Below, in pieces: positions 1 to 10,600 of a DNA stretch of 19,325 bases; position 1 is the first letter of the stretch, and each line of letters starts with the position of its first letter. A program made the position numbers and the translations under genes. Origin of the DNA: Chromera velia (Eukaryota > Sar > Chromeraceae). The stretch lies in NCBI GenBank assembly GCA_018398765.1, contig JAHBMJ010002402.1, positions 1 to 19,325 on the forward strand, given 5' to 3'. The notes below the pieces were generated by a model. The model saw nothing but the letters and a program-made list of their open reading frames with translations. It was not told the origin of the DNA and did no database searches.

Positions 1-144
1 GAAGAGGAAGGGGAGAGCTCAGACGAGGAGGGGGGGGCGTATGACTCTTTCTTGAAATGGGAAGCTGTGGAGGAGCCTGAGGGGACAGGGGGAGACGGGG
101 CTGCAGGGGGAAGACGTGATCGTCCTATTGCTACCCTTGTGCAG
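1..144 (+). CDS. Exon 1 of window (partial), acidic linker
   Basis: Open in frame 1 from the window edge to a CAG|GTACGA donor at 145. The 48 residues are acidic and Gly-rich (EEEGESSDEEGG), then DSFLKWEAVEEPEG, ending in RPIATLVQ. The reading frame is the one that joins exon 2 with a phase-0 intron. The true start of the gene lies upstream of the window, so this is not a first exon by any evidence here. Confidence 0.6.
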
Positions 145-490
145 GTACGAACGAATGTATGCTCCTTTTCTCCCTTCTCTGCTCTGCCTGCGTGCCTCTC
201 TCTCTCTCTCTCTCTGTGCGTGCGTGTGGGTGTGTGTGTCTGTGTCTCTGTCTCTCCCCCTTTTGAAATCTGAGTGCTGGCTGCTCAACTTTTGCTTGTC
301 TCTTGCAAAGTCTCCGGGGCCTCTGGTGGTGGGGCAGCAAAGGCCGTTTTTGCCCTGCTTGCTCTTCTAACGATCTTCGTGGGTGTCGGGAATGTTTTTG
401 TCACTTTTCTTCCGTCCTTCTTCGTTTGGCATTTACCGGCATCCTCTCCGGATCTCATACGTCCCTCCCTCCGCGTGCTGTAATTCCACT

Positions 491-521
<31 letters not shown>

Positions 522-3500
522 CTCTCTTCAGGTGTGTCGGAAAACTGAGCTGGACACCAACGGCAAAACGCAAAACGAAGGCGCAGGAGGCCGTGCCACC
601 TCCCCAACTCATAATGGATCCCCCGACCTCCCCTTCTTCCCGGGGTACCTGTCTGAGGATCTTCCTTACGACTCACACTCGACCGCTTTCGACTTGCCCC
701 CCCCTCCGCCTGTGCTTACCCCACCCTTTCCGTACGGGGCGAGTGCGGGTGCGAGAGCGTTAGAGGAGAACGACGTGACGGCTGTGGAGAGGGCCCAGGC
801 ACGCCGGGGCCCTGTGCTTCTCTTGGCTTTGTGGGCTGCTTGCGCTGCTGCACAGCCGATGGCAGCGTGGTATTTGCTTTGCGGTATGGCATCAGGGGCG
901 GGGGAAGAGAGTATGGAATCGTCAGGGGTGATGCAGAACGGATGGGAGACGGTGGACGAAGAGGAGAGGAGCAGGGCTGCCATGCTCAGGAGTGGGCTGG
1001 CCCTTCCTTTCTCCCGAGCTTTGTATGAAGCTCTGGGATGTTTCCGCAAGCAGTTGGAAGATTGGGGCCTCTTGGATATGTCACCAGGCAGAGAGAGAGA
1101 GACGGCAGGCAGCGGGAGGACGAACAGACAGTCCTCTGCAGACGGGGATGCCGGTCGGAGGGAGAGGTTGGAGAATCTTCTTTTAGATTTGGTGCACGAA
1201 GTGAAAGAAAAAGAGGGCGACTCGCTGGAGGGTCTTCAAAAAGCGTTGGCAGGCAGATTGCAAAGACGTTTTTTTCGAAGTGGAAAAGGACAGAACCAGA
1301 CAGACGGGAACGAGACAATTGCCCTGCCCCCCTCGCTTTCCGTCCCGCCTTCAGAAGGTCTGAACAAATACGCACCAGGCGTGGTCACCCAGTCGGACGG
1401 ATTCGAAACGTTTGCAATCAACGCGACTGCCCGACTGGTTGCTCGTATGGCCGCCTCTGCCCTTGCTGTTTGTTGGGCTGACGCGATTCGATTGGATGAA
1501 AATTCCGTGGGGGGCGATCGGGCCCTCTGGCGGCCTGATCTGCCCGTGCCGTCTCCCGACCTGCTGTGGAGTCTCGGGAGTCTGACTTTCCAGTTTGAGG
1601 CCTTCGGTCCGCCTCTCCGAAGTGACTCTCATGTCGGGGAGGGGGGGGAGGCTCTGTTGCTGTTGCCTGCTCTGCGTTGCGCGTTGCTCCGACACGGAGA
1701 GATGAGAGGGTGGGGGGCGGCAACAGTAACGTCCCTCCAGGTCAGGAAGGGGATTTTTTTTTTTTTTTTGCAACAGTCCTTTATGTATGAAAGCAAATGC
1801 ATGCAACAGTCACGCCCCTCCAGGTCAGGAAGGGGAAATGAAGAAAAGAAACAGAGGGAGAGAAGGACAGAAAAGAGAGAAAAAGCAGAGAAGACAAACA
1901 GTCAGGAGAGAAAGAAATGCGAAGAGAGGAAGGGAGGAAAGAAGGAAGAATAAAAGATAGGATGGAGGCATGCTGCGGGCAGAAAATGAAGAACAGATCA
2001 ATGTGCAAACAAATTTTTCCCTCCATCCATCCTTCCGTCTCTGATTGACTGTCTCTCTGTCTCTGTCTCTTTGTGCGTGTGCAGGTTGGGCTCTTGACTG
2101 TCGATTCCTTTGTCTGTAAGATCGTTACTCCTCTCGCTCTCTCGTCCTCTACCCGAGGAGACGGGCAGGCAGAAAGAGAAAGAGAAAAAGAGAAAAAGAA
2201 AAAAAGTCACCCTTGGACAACCAAAATACGCACAGACTTCACTCCGGTCTCTGTGAATGGAAATGGAGACGAGGAAGAGCACTGGGGGGCGAATTTCTAT
2301 CAATCCTCCGATCCGTCTCTCTCCGGATCGCACAGAGATCACAGCAGGCGTCTGAGTCTGCCTCTCAAATCGAGAACAGATCGAAGAAATGGGCAGACGG
2401 ACAGGGACAGAGGAGAGAGACCGTTAGTGAACGAGCCCTACCCTCCCGTTGCGTGCGTCATTGACTTCCCCCCCACCACAGGCTCCTCCTCTGCCCGGCC
2501 CACCACGACAGGATCCCCTCCCTCCCACCAGAAGAACAAAAACGGGTACGGAGGGCCGAATGCCGACGGACGTTCATCAGCCCCACTCGAGTTGGACCTC
2601 CCCGTGTTCTCTTCCTCCGGGCCCCCCCCCGGTGTTTGTGTTGCCGTGAACCTTCTTGGAGAGGGAAGGGGGTGGGAGGTTCTCTGCGGAGCCCTCAGTG
2701 GTCCGAGGGGGGTGCCCGGGGGGGGATTGGGGGGATTGATGACGCAAGGGAGCCTGTGTGCAGGGAGCAGGCAGAGACTAGTCGCTCTAGAGCTTGCGTC
2801 TCACATTTGCTCTCTGGCGGCAGCGCGGGTTGCTGCGTGCGCCCGACAGGTCGGTTCGCTCTTCGAATGAAATCTTGCCGTTCCTAGCATCACTTAGATC
2901 TGCAGAATTTCTCCGGTCTCTTTCTTCTTGAACTGCACTGAGCCTGTAACGTACTTCGACATTTTTGTTTTTTCCTTTTGCTTGTGAGGTCGGAAGCCAG
3001 TCATATTTGGATTGTCCCTTTGACGGACGATCAGTCGAGAATTCCGTCTGTGGTTCAATCTGCCCCCCCGAGTTGATCGCTCAATCGATTACTCACTCAC
3101 TCACTCACTCGCCCACTCACTCACTCACTCACTCACTCACCCACTCACTCACTCACGCATGAACTGGCCGGATTGCAGGCCGCCCAGATCCAACCTCCTC
3201 TGCAAATTCTTCGCCTGATGGAGACGGAAGGGGGGGGTCGAGAGGGTCTGGAGAAGGAGCGGGAGAATAGGGGGACGGGCCGGGTGGGGGGGATGGGACC
3301 GAGTGGTCAAGTGAACGGGAACGTTGACAGACAAAGAGAAGAGGGGAGCGAGGACGGAGTTCCCGGACGTGCTGAGGCTGTACTGAGTCAGTTTGTGGAT
3401 GTTTTTTGTTTCTTTCTGTCTGTTTTTCTCTTCTTCTTTTTTTCTTGGTTTGCTTCCCTTTTGTTTTCTGAATCGGTGAAAGTATTTGAGCTGAAACGAT

Positions 3501-4660
3501 TCGAGGGTCGTTGACTGGTTGAAAGAGAGGGAGGAAAACTGGGATATGCATGACGAAATGAATGTTCAGTGCTCGCTTACCAGCGGTCAATGCATGCTTG
3601 CTAGAGAATTAAAACTGCCAAATGCGTGGCTGTGTGCGAACTTTATCTTTTTTTGACTTCGCGTTGAGTTGCCAGACTTGCATATGCACTTTGTTTGATA
3701 CGGTCACACTCTTTTGTCTGGCCTGTCATTTGCCGAAGATAAAGATTTCTTTTTGTGACGGAATGCGACCGAGTTCGGTGTCAAGATTGTGACCACCAGA
3801 CTCGCAGTTTTTCCTCCTTTCCCTCCCTGCATTTTTTTTCACCGAACACTCCGCCCCTGCCTACGGTTGCAGTGAACGGAGTTCCGGCTTTCCGTTTTCT
3901 TCCCTCCTGCGACGCTCTCTGGAGAAGCGTCTTCGGCCCTCCGGCAGGTCCGGGGGCAGGGGGGGGAAACATGAGTTCGTCTCAGGGGTCCTCTGGGGGA
4001 GGCGCCTTTAGTTCGTCTATGGGGATTCCTTTCAAACACCACTTGCAGACGATCCAGGCAGAGAGAGACAACGAGACGGCAGGACCAACAGGTTCTGTGG
4101 GGAGTGGTGAAAGGACGGCTGAAAGTCCATCTGTCCTATCGCGCCTCTATGCAGAAATGGCGGGATTGGCAGAGGCCGCACAATCGTCTGACCAGACAAT
4201 CAGCCCACCGTCTTCTGCCGACAAAACCTCTCCACTCGGATCACTCTCAAATAGCGAGACACTCCAGAAAGAGAAAGAGACAGCAGCGGTGCGAACGAAA
4301 GCAGCAGACCCGCGCAAGAATGCAACAATTCTCTTCTCTGCCGAGGACGTGAGAGCGCTTTGCACTGTAGAGAGACATCTGTGTGCCCTCGCTTCGTTTG
4401 CTGACGTCGCCAGGACTCTCCGACCGGCGATCAGCGAACTTCTCCACTCCTCTTCAGTGTCCTCCTCAGGTGCGACCGCCAGGCCCTCCACGGCGCCCTC
4501 CTGTTCGTCTCCTGGGCTAGAGGCTTGTGACGTTGCGGGTGCGGTTTTGTGGCAACTGGAATCGGTCGAGTGGGACACCGCTCTGATTGTCTGGAGCCTT
4601 TACGTGAACAATCACTTGGGAAAGGCTTTGGCGTCGAGGCAATTCGTCAGTCACTCAAAC

Positions 4661-4694
<34 letters not shown>

Positions 4695-7600
4695 AAGAAA
4701 GAAAGAAAGAAAGATCGATCATCAGTCAGATTGGAAAACCCTTTGTTGTCGTCGAAGGGAAGCTTCGACAGAATTAAGCAACTCACTCTTCGCTCCTTTA
4801 AATTTGCGACGGGAAAGAATGAATGGAGATTCAATCAATCTCGACTTTTGGGTCGCCCCCGTACTTCCCTGAACGAACGGCGGTTGATTGATTGTGTTGA
4901 AACGAAGCAGAGCAAGGCAAGGGAGGATTTTTCTGTTCTCCCCTGAGTCCTCTCATTTTCACATTCCCTCCCTACCTTTCGGGTTTCTTCCTCTGCCACC
5001 GCAGCTGCCAGCGATCTGCTTTCTCTTGCGGCTTCTGCCCTCTGCCTTCGCACCCTTATTGTCATTGCGTCGAGCGGTGGAGATGCTCTCGGTCCTCCTC
5101 GAAGCCCTCTTAGCCAGTTGCTGTAAAGAGAAGGAGGGAACAAAGGAGAAGACGGGAGGCGGACAGTTGGAGGCGAAAATCGGGTGTCGGCCTCTCCAAC
5201 GAAGTTGGATGCTCCTCCAGGCCGCACGACGCTATGCTCCGTTGGTGCGATTTAGAGGAGCAGCGCCTTCCAGGTGTGTTCGAAGGACTAGCTAGCTGTC
5301 TGTCTCTTTTCCCTGCCTGCTTTTTTCCAGCTTGTGTGCGGAGAGCCCTGCCTGTGAAAACCACCAGATTTGTCCGCGCGCCTTTCTGTCTGTCTCTGTG
5401 GAGAGATGTTATTCAGTCTGTATATTTGTGAGAGCACAACGGTCTCTTTGCCCGGTACTTTTGAATTCTACAGCAAAGCAAAGGAAGCCAAGATGCTCTT
5501 CTTCCCTTCGCACTCTCTCCCTCCTTGCATTCCTTTCTCCCCCTGTGTGTGTGTACGTGTGTATGTATGTATATATTAATATGCATGTATGTGTATGTAT
5601 GTATGTGTATGTGTGTTTATGCAGCCTCCGTGGGAGGGCCAGGAAGGCTGCCGAGCGTCTGGATGCCCTCGGGGTGATTCCCTCTCTCGAGTCCGTCGGT
5701 CGGTGGGTCGGTCGGTGGACACATACATGCGCAGGAGGTGGATTCTTGATTCTGTCGATTGGCTTTCATTCATTGAATCAGGATGAGGTGCCAATGTGAT
5801 TTGTGGGGAGTGTTCAAAGCCTTCCTTAGTTCACTGGAGTCTTTTGGGGAACGCCGAAAGTTGCCTCCATCTGTATGCACGTCTGTCAATGCGGAGCGAA
5901 AAAAGGCGGGCGACCGACGAATGTTGATGTATTTCTGTCTCTGTCTCTTTCTGTTCTCTTCCATTTGTGTCGATTGCATGGGTGCAGTGAAGCCCTGGGA
6001 CCTCTTTTCGCTCCTCCACCGGAAGGCGCGCCCTCTCCGCTCCCGTCTCCCCCCGCCACCTCCAACTACCAACAGCAACAGCAGCAGAGCCCCTTCTCTT
6101 CTACACCTGCCGGGCTGCCTGTGGCGTCGATTAGTGCGGGACTCCGGAAATCAGCGGCGGGGGGGGGCTCTGCCTCTGGACTTTTAGGCTCGCAGGGGGT
6201 CAGTAAGTGTGTCTGTCTGTCATTCAGTCTGAGCACTTCCGGTATTGGGGCACGAGGCAAAGAAAAAAACGCTTTTCCTTTCTCTTCTCGTACATCCTTT
6301 GCCCCTCTTTTTTTAAACCTGCGTCTGTCTTCTCTTTGCAATCTGCTGACAGACCCCACAGTGAACACGGGCAGGGCCTGCAACGTTGTATTTTATTGCT
6401 CCACGCCTGATTCCGTCAGTCTTCTCTCTATAAAATCTACAATCGTGTGCAAGGTTGACGAGAGCATCTCCTCTCACCGTTCCCCCTCTCAGGCCGGCGG
6501 AGCATGTGACCCGATGTCGAAATCCTCCTCCAAGGCATTTGAGGGGCAGGGCGAGTCGGAGGCTCTGGTCTCTGCCCTCTCTGGAGACCCTCTCTTTCGG
6601 ACTGTTGCCTGGGGCCTCTCAGAGCGGACGAGGGGCCACGTGTGTAGACAAGTGATGCATCTGCAGAGGGAGAGGGGAACGGCAACGCCCAGTCGGTCCC
6701 TCGTGTCGACGCCTGGGCGCTCCATCCATAGGGCGGCGGGGGGAAGGAGGAACGTGGTGGCGGCGGGTTTGCGGGAAGTTTGTGCGGTGTACAGGGAAGA
6801 GGAATGCTCGCTCGGGCTCTTTGCGCTCCCCCCCCGACTCTCCAGCCGTCTCCTATCCTCTCGGTTCTCTCGGGTGCTTGCGCCCTTCAGTAAACGACAG
6901 GTTGGTCGGATCGGCAAGCAGGCAGGCGGGCGGGGAGGTGGGGCATCGACTCGGTACTTGTCGGGTTGTCCGTTTTGTCTCGATCTTTCATGTCACTCTT
7001 TTCTGTTCTGTCTTTTCCTCTTTCAAGCTTCTGGTTTCTCTTTGCCGTTGTGCGTGTGAAAAGCCAACCTGCATGGGGACTGATGCCTGTGGTCTCCTTC
7101 TGTGTGTGAATAGAATGCATAGCCGATCGATCATGTATGTGCGTGCAGCAGCAAACACCGGGATCCGGCCAGCGGTCCTCCCTCTCTTTCTCCGTGCAGC
7201 CTCTCTCCTCGAGGACCGGCGTGCCTCCAAGTGCGAGGACAACAACGGGGGCACCGTCTCCGTCAGAGGCCCCCACTGTCTCCGCACAGCGTGCGGGGAA
7301 GGGGAACGCATCCACAACCACAACCGTGAGGGCAGCGGGTGGGGGGGCAGAGAGGTCAGGAGGGAGTGAGGCTTCATTCTCTCTGCCTGGGGGAGGAGCA
7401 GGAGGGGAGAGGGAAAGGGGGGGTCTGGGAGGCCTTCGGGGAGGAGCGAAGAGGGGACAGGGGGACGGAGCAGCAGAGTCTCCTTCACCTTCCCGGGGGG
7501 GACACGGAAGAGAGAATTCCCATTCTAAGTTTCCGCCCTCACCTACCCCTTCCTCTTGTCAGGGAGGGCATCAAGGGGCTTCGACCATCGAAGCTCCCCA

Positions 7601-10600
7601 AGGAGAAACGCCGTTCTCCCCTCTCCTCCGATCTTCTACTGGCAACAGGGATATGAAGTCAAATGCAAAAATGGAAGCACACACTCCCACACTTCAGTCT
7701 GTATCCCCACCTTCCTATCAGCCCTATCTGTCACATGAAGGCAGGGGAAGGCAACACAGATACTTCCAGGGGTCTTCCCCAGAACACAACAGACGATTGA
7801 GAGAATCCCCCCAACAAACAGGACAGACAAAGTCATCCGACCCCCCCGTCTTTTTGTCTTCCCCTTCTCGCGGGAAGCATTCCCCTTTATCGTCCCCTAC
7901 CCGTTCAGACAGGAGGTCTCCTGCAAATCCTCCCCCCAGAGAGCAGAAGGCCACGCCAGCCAGGGACGTCTCCCCCTGTCCTCCTCCTCCCTCGCGCTCC
8001 CCCTTCAATCCCCCATGCAACGCATTCGACTCCAGCCTTGCAGACCTCGCAAACGCCTACGACCACTATCGCCTGGTGCCTGACCTGGTGCTTCAATCCT
8101 TCAAAAGCCGTCAGGCCCCGGAAAGTCTCTCTCCTGAGCTCGCACGCGCAAATGTGTGGGGCACAACCCCTGCGCCCTTCGCAGCAGAGAGTGCCTCCAA
8201 CGTATCGCCTTCCCCTGTGGTATCGCCCACTCGAAGCCGGCTCCCTGCCGTTGCAGACAGCCCAGCACAGGACAACAAAGGAAGCAACAACACCTCCACA
8301 GTACAAGACCCGGACGACGACGAATGGCCCTCCACACCTCCCGGGGAGGCGACAGAGACTGCCCGGAGTGTTGGAGACGGCAGCAGTCGCCCGACAGCAA
8401 AGAAAGAGAGAGAGGGTGGAAACTGCCCCCTTCCTCCGGTGGCACAGACGAAGAGAGGACCCGATGTGCGTTCGCGTGGCCGGCAGCTTCCTCTCACGGG
8501 CGCTACAGGAGAGCGGGAGGGAGTTAGGGGGACTTCAGAAGAGCCACCGAGGGTGGACATCAAAGGCACGAACAGTGGCCTGAGTACCCCCCCAGAAGCA
8601 AGGCGTCCCCCCGCCTTGTCCCCTCGAAGCCATCCCACCCCTTCAGTAGGGAGCCCTGCTGTAGACATCAACTGCATCAAGGTGGAGGTACGGCGTTCGT
8701 TGCTGTCTCCTCGATCTCCCCACGGGGGCATTTTCTCGAGGGAGAGTCCAAAACAAAGAGATAGATTCTCGAGGGAGAGTCCAAAACAAAGAGACAGATT
8801 CTCGAGGGAGAGTCCAAAACAAAGAGACAGATTCTCGAGGGAGAGTCCAAAACAAAGAGACAGATTCTCGAGCGAGAGTCCAAAACAAAGAGACAGATTC
8901 TCGAGGGAGAGTCCAAAACAAAGAGACCGAAACAGAGATAGAGGGGCAATTGAAGGAGAGTCCCCTCTTCTTCATCAGCCCCATGCGACTCTTCCTGGCT
9001 CCTCGCTTCTCTCAGATGGGGAAGGAGAAAGAGAAAAACAAGCTGAGACCCTGCAGTCACCCTCAGCCTTTCAGCACCAGTCTCAAGGAGGTCTCCGAGG
9101 GGGTAGCTCTTCTTCCTATTCCTTCTGTATATCCAGGTTCCAGACAACCGGGTCTTCTGCCGAAGGTACTGCCAGAAAGCCGCCAGAAGTCCTTCTGAGG
9201 GATTGCCGAGACAATATGCAAACTTGTAACGAGACCCCAGAGTCCCACCACCGATCCACCTCAATTTCCCTCATCCCGAATCCACACCACAGTATGACGA
9301 CCTGTCGAGCTGCTGTGACTCCTTTTGTCGGCTGCTCCAATTTGTCCTCCAACCCTCAGAACAACAGCTGTACCAACAAAACCTCTCCCAGATGCACTTA
9401 CACACAAACATCAGCAAAATCCTCAAGAGCATCCACCCCCCTGGCCGTACTTCCAGGTCCTTCTCCTTCTGCTCCCTTCCGAAAACTACGTATAGGTAGT
9501 GATGTGCAGTTGGCGGAACAGAATGGGCACACCACCAAATTTCCGTTGCCGTCTCTCCGTGTGGAGGCTGTCCATGGTGCGCCCCCGCCCGCCGCCAGTG
9601 CGAGTACGAGTCTGAGATCTCAGGCTGAAGGCTCGGGCTCCCCTCCCGCGTCTGTGACTGGAGAAAGAGAAGGAGAAGCAAGAAGGGAGGGAATGGGTGG
9701 CGTTCCTCCTCCCATCCCTTCTTCTTCGTCTGCTGGGGACCTCCCGCGTCCCCCTGCGCCTTCTGTCCCGGAGGCTGTGCAGCTCCTCTTTTGTGGCGGC
9801 AGTGGGGCGGGAGGACAAGGGGGGGATTCTGGAGTCCCCTGGGGGTCCTCTGCGTCCTGTGCGGGGCCCGTGATGCCTCTGAGGGGGGGGGACTCGTGCG
9901 AAGAAGTTGAGATGCCTGTCCTTTCCTCCTGTGGAGACGGGAAGGGTGTCCACGAGGGAGGTGGAGGGAAGGAGACGGAGTGGGTGCGGGTCCGGGCAAG
10001 GGGATGGGTAGAGGACCCGAGAGAGCATCATCAGGGCAGCGCTTGTGCGGAAGGGGAGGGGGGCGAGAGAGGCTGTGCCGAGGAGAACGAATCCGTCTGT
10101 TCTTCTTCTGCAGCTTTTAGGATTTGGAGGCAGCCGTCTCCTTCCCCCATCAGGGGGCACGCAGAAAGGGAGAAGTTTTCTCAAAATCCAATTGACGCGG
10201 TGAGTCGATCCGACGAGAGAAGGAACGAAGAGGGGGCGGGCGGGGTGGGAGAGGGAGGAAGGGGAGGATCGAGAGAGACAGACAGAGAGAGGGGGGGAGG
10301 GGGAGAGAGCGGGCAATCAGTCGAATGTACTTCACCACCTGTACTTTTTCTTCGCCTGTCTTCCATTCGCTCCCCTTAATTCCCTTCCTTTTCTTTCTTT
10401 TTGTTTCTTTCTTGCAGGAGGCAGCGGGTCCCTCTCAGAACGCTGTCGAGCCGTCAGCAACTGGAGAGGATGAAAACGGGAACTCCGAGGGGGCGTTGGG
10501 GGGGCAAACAGGCGGTCAGCAAGAGGACCGCAGAGGACCTTTGGAAGAGATAGAGGGGCAGAGCGCATCAGAGAGGAAGGGAATCCCCCGGAGTCTTCGG

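Noticed and set aside
1741-1953. Continuation of exon 2 to the stop at 1953
   Set aside because: The segment is poly-T plus AGAG/GAAA simple sequence encoding Lys/Glu/Arg only; the 1741 donor joins exon 3 in phase.
1-6900. Resemblance of helical stretches to gamma-tubulin complex proteins
   Set aside because: Only vague Leu-rich patterns match; none of the family's conserved motifs are visible, so no assignment was made.
8733-8930. Regular 33-bp repeats as a possible CRISPR array
   Set aside because: Units are contiguous with no variable spacers and are in-frame coding in a eukaryotic gene.
9486-10316. 276-codon minus-strand frame opposite exon 10
   Set aside because: A shadow of GC-rich low-complexity coding sequence; the + strand has the better frame and the flanking splice signals.
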